A stretch of 64,000 bases of DNA from assembly GCA_947166305.1 (NCBI GenBank), contig CAMVDV010000014.1:1-64000 (forward strand), in the 5' to 3' direction. Each line of letters starts with the position of its first letter. Position 1 is the stretch's first letter. This stretch comes from an uncultured Prevotellaceae bacterium. GTDB taxonomy: Bacteria > Bacteroidota > Bacteroidia > Bacteroidales > Bacteroidaceae. Below, one piece after another: positions 25,304 to 32,482 of this stretch. A model generated the notes under the pieces. That model saw only the letters and a list, made by a program, of their open reading frames with translations. It was not told the DNA's origin and ran no database searches. The position numbers and the translations under genes were made by a program.

Positions 25304-27181
25304 TTAGAAGTCGAAGCTCACGCCGCCCATGAAGGTGGCCTTGGGCATGGGATAGCCCGCGTAGGTCTGATATTGCTCGGCCAGCAGGTTCTCTCCCTTT
25401 GCAAAGGCTGTGAGCCAGGAAAGAACCCTGTAGCTGACGGTCGCGTTGAGCAAGGTGAAGTTCTCTTTTTGGTCGGCGTCGATGTATAGACCGCTGACGT
25501 TCTGCAGGCCTGCTGCCACGCTCCACTTGCTGTCATGGTAGTTCGCTCCGACGTAAAGCTTGCCCTGAGGCGCACCCACGATGGGCGTTGCCATGCGGAG
25601 ATGCGAGTAGTTTCCGTTGACGCTCCAGTGCTTGCTGATGTTATAGTCTGCCGAAAGCTCAATACCCCAGTTCTCGAAGTCGCCGGTATTCACGTTGCGC
25701 GGACGTCCACCCACGCGGATGGTGTTGATGAGGTTCTTGCCCTTGATGTAGAAGATGTTGGCTCCGATGCGGGCCCGCGTGCCGATGCGCTGGGAATAGG
25801 CAAGCTCATAGTTCATCATGCGCTCGGGTTTGAGATCCGTCGTGGCGGGTGGGAACATATACATCTCGCGGATAGTGGGATTGCGGAAGCCCTTGCTCAC
25901 CAAGGCCTTGACGTCGGCGTGCCTGGTCGGGTGGAATGAGAGTCCTCCCTGCGGCACGATTTCCGTTCCTATCACGGAGTGCCAGTCCACACGCAGTCCG
26001 GCGTCGATGCTCAGCCAGCGGCAGATGTCCTGACGGAAATCGAGGTAAGTGCCCACTTCGTCGGCGTGCTGACGTTCCACGACGTTGCCCTCGGCATCTT
26101 TCACCAGGTAAGTCTTGTCGCCGGAAAGTCGGGTTTCGTTCCACGCGCTGCCTCCGAAGTGCTGCCAGTCAAGGCCGATGGTGACGGTGTTGCCTGCGAA
26201 GAAATGCGCACTCTGGTACCATGTGATGCCCGCGATGTAGTCATCGTGCTTGTAGAGCGCGGTGCGTGGTGTGCCGCCGAGGTTGTATCCGTCGTCGATG
26301 CTGTGGTGTCCCCAGTCGCAGAAGAGGCGGAGTGTGCCGCTCGTGCGGTCGTAGTTGTTGGTCAGGCTGATGCTTGCCAGTCCTCGGGTCACTCGGGCAT
26401 CGTTGTCGAGCAAGGGGGCATCCACCGTCCCCGGGTTGCTTGCGTTGAAATGTGTGACGTTTGCGTCGGCCATTGCTTGCCATTGGCGGGAGAAATCGTA
26501 GGCGAGCTTGGCATAGCCGCCGAACTGTTCGAACTTGCTGTCCGCGCGATGTCCGTCGCTACGCTGGTATTGTGCGCCGACAACGCTGCTGAACTTTCCC
26601 ATCCTGGTGCGGTTCACGCCCTCGGCCTGCACAGTGCCATAGCTGCCACCCTGCAGCCGGATGTTGGTCTTGCTGCCGTCCTCCTGCATCTGTCGCGTGA
26701 CGATGTTCACCACGCCGCCCATGGCATTGCTGCCATAGAGCAGCGATGCGGGCCCACGCAGCACTTCCACTTTCTCCGCCATCAACGTCTGATAGACATC
26801 GGCGATGGGGTGTCCCATGAGACCGGCGTACTGTGGTTGTCCGTCAATCAGTACGAGAAGCCTGGCACCGCTGCCCACGCCGCGCACCATCAAGTCGCCT
26901 GCGCCCGTGTTCACCCCGTAGCCCAGCAGACTGCGGCTCGTGGCAAAGAGTCCAGGCGTCTGCTCCATCACCGTGGGGAGCACGGAGGAGCGGTAGTTTT
27001 CGTTGAGTTTTTCGTTCGAGATGCTGGTGACGGTGAGTGGCAAGAGCCTCGGGTCCGTGGCATTACGGGTGCCGGTGACCACCACCTCGTCGAGCCTGAT
27101 GGAGTCCATCGGCGCGTTTTCAGCCATTGCGGAGAGGGCGAAACAGCCTGCCGCAAAGAGCGTTAATCCTGATTTTTTCAT
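25304..27181 (-). CDS. TonB-dependent outer-membrane receptor (BtuB/siderophore type)
   Basis: A 625-aa outer-membrane gated channel with signal peptide MKKSGLTLFAAGCFALSAMA. The plug domain has the TonB-box-like LDEVVVTGTRN, then VRGVGSGARLLVLIDGQPQY and VEVLRGPASLLYGSNAMGGVVNIVT. The C-terminal barrel ends in GVSFDF, with terminal Phe. It lacks the N-terminal carboxypeptidase-like domain of SusC, is far shorter than SusC, and has no SusD next to it, so it is of the cobalamin/siderophore/small-ligand type. The start at 27181 was chosen for the signal peptide. An AraC regulator lies just upstream on the same strand. Confidence 0.93.
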   Translation of the reverse strand: MKKSGLTLFAAGCFALSAMAENAPMDSIRLDEVVVTGTRNATDPRLLPLTVTSISNEKLNENYRSSVLPTVMEQTPGLFATSRSLLGYGVNTGAGDLMVRGVGSGARLLVLIDGQPQYAGLMGHPIADVYQTLMAEKVEVLRGPASLLYGSNAMGGVVNIVTRQMQEDGSKTNIRLQGGSYGTVQAEGVNRTRMGKFSSVVGAQYQRSDGHRADSKFEQFGGYAKLAYDFSRQWQAMADANVTHFNASNPGTVDAPLLDNDARVTRGLASISLTNNYDRTSGTLRLFCDWGHHSIDDGYNLGGTPRTALYKHDDYIAGITWYQSAHFFAGNTVTIGLDWQHFGGSAWNETRLSGDKTYLVKDAEGNVVERQHADEVGTYLDFRQDICRWLSIDAGLRVDWHSVIGTEIVPQGGLSFHPTRHADVKALVSKGFRNPTIREMYMFPPATTDLKPERMMNYELAYSQRIGTRARIGANIFYIKGKNLINTIRVGGRPRNVNTGDFENWGIELSADYNISKHWSVNGNYSHLRMATPIVGAPQGKLYVGANYHDSKWSVAAGLQNVSGLYIDADQKENFTLLNATVSYRVLSWLTAFAKGENLLAEQYQTYAGYPMPKATFMGGVSFDF

Positions 27182-27223
27182 CGTTTGTCTGTTGATTAGG
27201 TACTTTGTTTGCGTTTTCGCCTG

Positions 27224-27231
27224 CAAAGGTA
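27224..27231 (-). promoter_or_regulatory. Promoter -7 box for the TonB receptor
   Basis: TACCTTTG on the minus strand with a TTG box 20 bp upstream (CCAAG at 27251-27255). Confidence 0.75.
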
Positions 27232-27352
27232 CGGACAATCTCCGCAGCCGCCAAGCCCAGATTTCGCACTCTGCTACCGATTTTTCTCCTTATATATAAA
27301 TAAGGTAAGGCACGCCGGATTCTCCACAATCCCCTGCCCCGGGGTTTGACCC

Positions 27353-27429
27353 ATGCGCATGGAACGATGGACCCATGCGCATGGGTCAATGGTTCCATGC
27401 GCATGGGTCAAACAAAACGCTACAGGGTT
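27353..27429. repeat. 22-bp-phased array, ATGCGCAT type, abutting the AraC stop codon
   Basis: ATGCGCAT palindromes (extended to ACCCATGCGCATGGGT) have centres at 27356.5, 27378.5 and 27400.5. A fourth, AACGC-TACA-GGGTT, is at 27422.5. All are exactly 22 bp apart. The array ends two bases from the araC-type gene's stop codon. Confidence 0.85.
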
Positions 27430-27430
27430 T

Positions 27431-28150
27431 CTACTGCCTCGGCCCGTTGATGTAACGGCTGAAGTGCGATACGCTGTCGAAATTCATGCGGTCTGCCACC
27501 TCCTTCGCCGTGAGGCCTTGGTGGCGGAGCAAGTGGTGAATCTCCATCATGGTGAACTGTCTGATCCAATAGCTCGGCGAGCGTCCGCTCACCTGGCAGG
27601 AGACTTTGTGGAGATGCTTTGCCGAGACACACAATTCCTCTGCATAGAACGCCACCAATCGTTGTTTCCTATAGGAGCCGGCCTCCAGCATTCGGATAAA
27701 TCTCGACATGATGTCGGCCGACCTCTGCGTGGTCTCCTCGTGCTCATAGAGCAGGGCATGGGCATTCATCACGTCGAGATAGAGCGCTCTCATGCCTTGC
27801 AGCACGGCCTCGTGGCGGTAGGCGACGGGCGTATGGGCTTGGCGGAAAAGGACATCGTCAAAGTCGTGACGGACAACATCGAAGGCCTCGCCCTCGAGCT
27901 TGAAGATGGGATGCATGAAGAGGTGCAGCCATCCGCAGGTGCCATAGCTGCCGGCAGGCATCAGCGAGGCCTGTTCCTCGGCCGGAAGCAGCAGGCGATG
28001 GAGCCGGCAATCGGCCGACGGACGAAGGCCAGCCACATGGCTTTCCATCGCTATGAGCATACAGCCCGACGAGAGCTCGTGCTCCCTTCCGGAGAAATGC
28101 AAACGGAGCGAGCCCTCGCAGCAAAGCAGGTGAAGTATCTGACCCGACAT
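27431..28150 (-). CDS. AraC family transcriptional regulator
   Basis: A 239-aa cytosolic DNA-binding regulator. The N-terminal half is a cupin-like sensor region (CEGSLRLHFSGREHELSSGCML). The C-terminal half has the two helix-turn-helix AraC domain: LCVSAKHLHKVSCQVSGRSPSYWI and LTAKEVADRMNFDSVSHFSRYI. The protein stops at FSRYINGPRQ, about ten residues short of the usual family end (after the FSRYFK-x-x-x-G-x-SPxxYR motif), and the stop abuts a 22-bp repeat array. The ATG at 28150 is preferred because the -7 box at 28175-28182 places transcription start near 28168, inside the longer frame. It may control the TonB receptor or the nearby carbohydrate genes. Confidence 0.9.
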   Translation of the reverse strand: MSGQILHLLCCEGSLRLHFSGREHELSSGCMLIAMESHVAGLRPSADCRLHRLLLPAEEQASLMPAGSYGTCGWLHLFMHPIFKLEGEAFDVVRHDFDDVLFRQAHTPVAYRHEAVLQGMRALYLDVMNAHALLYEHEETTQRSADIMSRFIRMLEAGSYRKQRLVAFYAEELCVSAKHLHKVSCQVSGRSPSYWIRQFTMMEIHHLLRHQGLTAKEVADRMNFDSVSHFSRYINGPRQ

Positions 28151-28174
28151 CGTTGTTTCGTCTTTTCGCTGCTG

Positions 28175-28182
28175 CAAAAGTA
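28175..28182 (-). promoter_or_regulatory. Promoter -7 box for the AraC-type gene
   Basis: TACTTTTG on the minus strand, 25 bp upstream of the chosen ATG. Confidence 0.7.
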
Positions 28183-28320
28183 CGAAGAAAAGTTGAAAGT
28201 TGAAGACATAAAACAGAAAAATATTGTCGACGGCACGTCAAAATTGCAGGGACACACGGCCGCACGACCAGGCCAAAAGCAGAGCATTTGCTGCCACGAA
28301 GTGCCTCGATGCGTTATTTT

Positions 28321-28347
28321 TCACTTTTCACTTTTCACTTTTCACTT
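28321..28347. repeat. CACTTTT heptad tandem repeat
   Basis: Four CACTTTT/CACTTAA units in tandem lie just upstream of and across the -33 region of the aminotransferase promoter. Their period matches the AT-rich heptads elsewhere. Confidence 0.75.
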
Positions 28348-28354
28348 AAATTTC

Positions 28355-28362
28355 GTATCTTT
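28355..28362 (+). promoter_or_regulatory. Promoter -7 box for the aminotransferase
   Basis: TATCTTTG, 47 bp upstream of the ATG at 28409. The leader contains AAATAGTAAATC words. Confidence 0.75.
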
Positions 28363-28408
28363 GCACGCGAAATTGTAAATCGATCATCGTTAAATAGTAA
28401 ATCACTTC

Positions 28409-29611
28409 ATGCCACAGATATCCGTTCGAGGCATTGAGATGCCCGAATCACCCATCCGCAAACTTGCTCCCCTGGCCTACGCCGCCAAGGAGCGAGGCGT
28501 ACATGTTTACCACTTGAACATCGGCCAGCCGGACCTCCCCACACCCCGTGCGGCCATCAATGCCATTAAGAACATCGACCGAACCATCCTCGAGTACAGC
28601 CCAAGCCAAGGCTATCTCAGCTATCGCAAAAAGCTGGTCGGATACTATCAGAAGTACAATATCAACCTCACGCCCGACGATATCATCATCACAAGCGGCG
28701 GAAGCGAGGCAGTTCTCTTCTCCTTCCTGGCCTGCCTGAACCCCGGTGATGAGATTATCGTGCCGGAGCCTGCCTACGCAAACTACATGGCTTTTGCCAT
28801 CTCCGCAGGCGCCGTCATCCGAACCATCACTACAACCATCGAAGAAGGCTTCGCCCTGCCTAAGGTCGAGAAGTTCGAAGAGCTCATCAACGACAAGACG
28901 CGAGCCATACTTATCTGCAATCCTAACAACCCCACAGGCTACCTCTACACCCGCAGGGAAATGAACCAGATACGCGACCTCGTCAAGAAGTACGACCTCT
29001 ACCTGTTCAGCGACGAGGTCTATCGCGAGTTCATCTACACGGGAAGCCCCTACATAAGTGCCTGCCACCTGGAGGGAATCGAGAACAACGTCGTGCTCAT
29101 CGACAGCGTGAGCAAGCGCTATAGCGAGTGCGGCATACGCATCGGCGCCCTCATCACCAAGAATATAGAGGTCAGAAAGGCTGTCATGAAGTTCTGTCAG
29201 GCACGCCTCAGCCCCCCACTCATCGGGCAGATAGCAGCCGAAGCCAGTCTCGATGAACCCGACGAGTACGGCCGTGAAGTCTATGATGAATATGTGGAAA
29301 GGCGAAAATGTCTCATCGATGGACTCAACAGGATACCCGGTGTTTACAGTCCAATCCCGATGGGTGCGTTCTATACCGTCGCCAAGTTGCCCGTAGACGA
29401 CGCCGAAAAGTTCTGTGCATGGTGTCTTAGTGACTTCCAATACGAGGGAGAAACGGTCATGCTGGCACCCGCTGCCGGCTTCTACACAACGCCTGGAATA
29501 GGAAAAAACGAGGTCAGATTGGCCTACGTCCTGAAGAAAGAAGACCTTAACCGCGCGCTGTTCGTGCTCAGAAAGGCTTTGGAAGCATATCCCGGGAAAG
29601 TCAAGAGTTAA
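28409..29611 (+). CDS. Class I/II pyridoxal-phosphate aminotransferase
   Basis: A 400-aa cytosolic fold-type I aminotransferase, aspartate-aminotransferase-like. Visible motifs are NIGQPDLPTP, TSGGSEAVLFSFLA (phosphate site), CNPNNPTGYLYT, FSDEVYREF and the PLP-lysine region DSVSKRYSECGIRIG. A C-terminal Arg in NEVRLAYV should bind the substrate carboxylate. Amino-acid specificity cannot be read from the sequence. It is flanked by heptad repeat tracts on both sides and appears to be a single-gene unit. Confidence 0.93.
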   Translation: MPQISVRGIEMPESPIRKLAPLAYAAKERGVHVYHLNIGQPDLPTPRAAINAIKNIDRTILEYSPSQGYLSYRKKLVGYYQKYNINLTPDDIIITSGGSEAVLFSFLACLNPGDEIIVPEPAYANYMAFAISAGAVIRTITTTIEEGFALPKVEKFEELINDKTRAILICNPNNPTGYLYTRREMNQIRDLVKKYDLYLFSDEVYREFIYTGSPYISACHLEGIENNVVLIDSVSKRYSECGIRIGALITKNIEVRKAVMKFCQARLSPPLIGQIAAEASLDEPDEYGREVYDEYVERRKCLIDGLNRIPGVYSPIPMGAFYTVAKLPVDDAEKFCAWCLSDFQYEGETVMLAPAAGFYTTPGIGKNEVRLAYVLKKEDLNRALFVLRKALEAYPGKVKS

Positions 29612-29725
29612 GAATTAAGAGTTAAGAAAGACACCACTTCTATCTTTAATCTCTTATCTCCGAACTTGCATTATTTGGAGACCTCAGCTTCAAGTCCACC
29701 AAAACACAACGCGAGAATCTTTATT

Positions 29726-29777
29726 TCTTAACTCTTAATTCTTAATTCTTAACTCTTAACTCTTAATTCTTAACTGC
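29726..29777. repeat. TTAACTC/TTAATTC heptad tandem repeat
   Basis: About seven tandem heptads, alternately CTTAACT and CTTAATT, run up to the start of the permease gene. A shorter reverse-complement set (GAGTTAAGAATTAAG) is at 29606-29630, so the gap is an inverted pair of heptad tracts. Confidence 0.75.
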
Positions 29778-29779
29778 AC

Positions 29780-31021
29780 TTGTTCACGTTTTTCATTGCC
29801 AAACGACTCTTCGCGGAAGGCGGCAGCGGCGGACGCGCCTCGCGCCTTGCCACGGGCATCGCTACGATGGGCGTTGCCGTGGCCTTGGCTGTGATGCTCA
29901 TCAGCGTGGCAATTGTGCAAGGATTCCAGCGCGAAGTGCAGGACAAGGTGTTGGGCTTCGGCGCTCACATCAAGGTGATGAACTACAAAAGCCTCGGCAA
30001 ACAGGAATACGCACCCATCGTTGTCGACGACAGCCTCGTTGGGCGATTGCAGGCACTCCCTAACGTGGCGTCCGTAGCCCGCTTTTGCGTGAAGCCGGGA
30101 ATGCTGAAGACTGAGGCAAACTTCCGTGGCATTGCCATCCAAGGCATAGGCCAGGACTACGACAAGAGCTTTATCGAAAACCACTTGAAGAGGGGGGATA
30201 TGCCGCTCTTCACGGACTCTGCCAGCTCGGGAAGGCTGGTGATATCCGAGGCGACGGCAAGGGAGATGCAGGTGGACGTGGGCGATGTCGTCTATGCCTA
30301 CTTTTTCGAACAGACGGTGAGGGCAAGGAAGTTTACCATAGGGGCAGTCTATCAGACCAATCTCACCGATTTCGATCGGAACTTTGCCTACACGGATATC
30401 TTCACCATCCACCGCCTGATGGGCTGGGACTCGCAGCAATATGCGGGTGCGGAGCTGAGGCTGAAGGACTTCGGGATGCTGGATGCGACCCTGAACGACG
30501 TGGTGAACGAGGTGAACAGGCAGCAGGATGCCTACGGAGAATACTACTCCAGCATGAGCATCCGCATGGAGCATCCGCAGATATTCGCTTGGCTTGGACT
30601 GCTCGACATGGACGTTGCCGTCATTCTCATACTGATGATATGCGTCTCCATCTTCACGGCTATGAGTGGATTGCTCATAATCATATTGGAACGGACGAAC
30701 TTCATAGGCATCATGAAGGCGCTGGGTGCGCGCAACAGCCAAGTGCGTCGGCTCTTCCTGGGGCTGGCGATGCTGATCATCTTGCGAGGCATCGTGCTGG
30801 GAAACGTGCTGGCCTTCGTGCTGATATTCTTGCAGAAGCAGTTCGGAATCGTGAGCCTCGACCCCGAAATCTATTATGTGGAGAGCGTGCCGGTGCTCGT
30901 GAATTGGCTTTGGGTGGCAGGCATCGACGTGGGTGCCCTCGTGCTTTGCAGCCTGGCGATGGTGGTTCCGAGCTTTGTCGTTTCACACATCTTGCCTGCC
31001 CGGAGCATTCGCTTCGAGTAG
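29780..31021 (+). CDS. LolC/LolE-type lipoprotein-releasing ABC permease
   Basis: A 413-aa inner-membrane protein with one N-terminal transmembrane helix, a large periplasmic domain (about 45-260) and three C-terminal helices of the FtsX/MacB permease fold. The N-terminus FFIAKRLFAEGGSGGRASR and the ERTNFIGIMKALGARNSQVRRLFL motif (coupling helix facing the ATPase) fit LolC/E-like permeases that extract lipoproteins. No ATPase gene is adjacent. The start appears to be TTG at 29780 because a TAA lies 9 bp upstream in frame. The 3' end overlaps prmA, which runs in the opposite direction, by 39 bp. Confidence 0.9.
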   Translation: MFTFFIAKRLFAEGGSGGRASRLATGIATMGVAVALAVMLISVAIVQGFQREVQDKVLGFGAHIKVMNYKSLGKQEYAPIVVDDSLVGRLQALPNVASVARFCVKPGMLKTEANFRGIAIQGIGQDYDKSFIENHLKRGDMPLFTDSASSGRLVISEATAREMQVDVGDVVYAYFFEQTVRARKFTIGAVYQTNLTDFDRNFAYTDIFTIHRLMGWDSQQYAGAELRLKDFGMLDATLNDVVNEVNRQQDAYGEYYSSMSIRMEHPQIFAWLGLLDMDVAVILILMICVSIFTAMSGLLIIILERTNFIGIMKALGARNSQVRRLFLGLAMLIILRGIVLGNVLAFVLIFLQKQFGIVSLDPEIYYVESVPVLVNWLWVAGIDVGALVLCSLAMVVPSFVVSHILPARSIRFE

Positions 31022-31936
31022 GAGCATTGCCCATTCCCCTTCATTCTCTGTGCGGAGTAGGCTGAAGCCTTGCTCCATGGCGGCTTTTGTCAAAGCGGGT
31101 ACGTCGGAGAGGTAAAAGCCGCTCAGTATGATACGGCCCGAGGTTCTGACGGACGCGGCAAAGCGTGGCAGGTCCTGAAGCAGGATGTTTCGGTTGATAT
31201 TGGCGATGAGGAGGTCGGCTTTGGGCTGGCCTTGGAGCACGGAACTGTCGCCGCAGACAATCGTAACTGCCCCTGCCAAGCCTTCCCTTAAAGGGGAGTT
31301 TTTTTGTTTTTCCCCTTTTGATGGGGAGTCAGAGAGGGTCCTGATTCCATTCAGGAGCAAGTTGTCCTTGGTGTTCTCCACGCTCCACTCGTCGATGTCG
31401 TAGGCGAAGACGCTCCTTGCCCCGCGCTTTGCGGCCATGATGGACAGGATGCCTGTGCCCGTACCGGCGTCGATGACGTCCCTACCCTGCAGGTCGAGCC
31501 CGGCCAGGGTGCGCAGGATGAGGCGTGTGGTCTGGTGGCTTCCGGTGCCGAAGGCAAGGCGAGGCGTGATGACGATGTCGTATGTGGCCGGGGGAACGTC
31601 TTGATGCTTCACGTCGTGGACCACGATGAGGGCGTCTGCGGAGTTGGGTTTCTGTATGACCACAGGCTGAAAGCCCTCTTCCTCCCAGAGCTGATTCCAA
31701 TCTTCGTCGGGCGCTTCGGCCACGGCATAACGGATTTCCACTCCGGGCAGCACAAAGTCCTGCACCACTCCCTGCATCGCCTCCTCGCTCCACGCGCTCT
31801 GCTGAATGTAGGCCAGCAGGCCGCTCTCAGTCTCGGAGAACGACTCGAACCCTATCTCGGCCAGCATCGCCGACAACACGTCCACAGCCTCCGGGCTGAA
31901 AGGACGCACCTCGCAAGTCACCTCAAAATACTTCAT
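30983..31936 (-). CDS. prmA: Ribosomal protein L11 methyltransferase with repeat-derived insertion
   Basis: A 317-aa SAM-dependent methyltransferase that trimethylates ribosomal protein L11. The family is usually about 285-300 aa. The substrate domain is N-terminal (MKYFEVTCEVRPFSPEAVDVLSAML). The SAM site is FGTGSHQTTRL...VIDAGTGTGILSI and the catalytic-domain motif LLIANINRNILL. Between NGIRT and AVTIVCGD lies an extra loop of about 20 residues (LSDSPSKGEKQKNSPLREGLAG), encoded by a C/G-rich palindromic repeat at about 31271-31341 of the type found between genes. It is still in frame. The tail ANAPGRQDV lies in the overlap with the convergent permease gene. Confidence 0.93.
   Translation of the reverse strand: MKYFEVTCEVRPFSPEAVDVLSAMLAEIGFESFSETESGLLAYIQQSAWSEEAMQGVVQDFVLPGVEIRYAVAEAPDEDWNQLWEEEGFQPVVIQKPNSADALIVVHDVKHQDVPPATYDIVITPRLAFGTGSHQTTRLILRTLAGLDLQGRDVIDAGTGTGILSIMAAKRGARSVFAYDIDEWSVENTKDNLLLNGIRTLSDSPSKGEKQKNSPLREGLAGAVTIVCGDSSVLQGQPKADLLIANINRNILLQDLPRFAASVRTSGRIILSGFYLSDVPALTKAAMEQGFSLLRTENEGEWAMLLLEANAPGRQDV
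31271..31341. repeat. C/G-rich palindromic repeat inside prmA
   Basis: CTTCCCTTAAAGGGGAG and TCCCCTTTTGATGGGGAG are the same words as in the intergenic repeats at 38390-38458 and 40580-40655, here read in frame within a conserved gene. Confidence 0.7.
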
Positions 31937-32140
31937 CGCTATACATTATATTATATAAGTTTCGGAAGCCTTGCTTCCTTCGGAGATAGAAGAAGATAGA
32001 AGAAGATAGAAGGAGATAGAGGACGTTTGTTCCCCCAAATGTATTGTCTTCTATCTTCGCCGCTGAAAGCGACATAACTTCCTTTATCTTCTTATATCTA
32101 CTTGACATCTGACAGTTGAATTATATTTCATGTTTCCCGA

Positions 32141-32244
32141 AACCCTGTGCCGTATTGTTTGCAGAGTCATGATGCTGCAATTGCAGGGTCATGATGTTGC
32201 AATTGCAGGGTCATGATGCTGCAATGAACACCGCGTGCGGCGTT
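32141..32244. repeat. 22-bp-phased array, five-unit type, copy 3
   Basis: Centres at 32147.5 (AACCC-TGTG-CCGTA, right arm decayed), 32169.5, 32191.5 and 32213.5 (TCATGA, with GCAATTGC between) and 32235.5 (AACACCGCG/TGCGGCGTT). It has the same orientation as copy 1. Confidence 0.85.
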
Positions 32245-32381
32245 ATGGGGCACCCGATGCCGTGGCAGCCGACACGGTGTGCCGATGGTCATTTCCCCGC
32301 AAAGATAGCTCTTTTTTTCCAAATGGGGAAATTTCCCCAACAAAATAGGCGTTTCCCTTTTGCATATTGCATAAAACTCCG

Positions 32382-32389
32382 TAACTTTG
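32382..32389 (+). promoter_or_regulatory. Promoter -7 box for the Gly/Ser/Tyr-rich protein
   Basis: TAACTTTG with TTTG at 32359-32362, spaced 19 bp. The leader to the ATG at 32483 is about 87 nt. Confidence 0.8.
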
Positions 32390-32482
32390 CATCACATAAA
32401 GCTGAAAAGCCCCCTTCAGAAAGGCAAAAAGCACAGAGAAACCGACAGAAAACACTAACCACGAAAAAACGAACCACGCATT

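Larger units (their letters stand above)
31937..32482. other. 546-bp divergent gap
   Basis: No gene is supported. It holds AGATAGAAGA direct repeats of 10-bp period (about 31983-32022), a five-unit 22-bp array (32141-32244) and the promoter of the Gly/Ser-rich protein at 32382-32389. Confidence 0.7.

Noticed and set aside
25304..27181. SusC-type receptor
   Set aside because: Too short, no N-terminal carboxypeptidase-like domain and no SusD gene nearby; it fits the BtuB/siderophore class.
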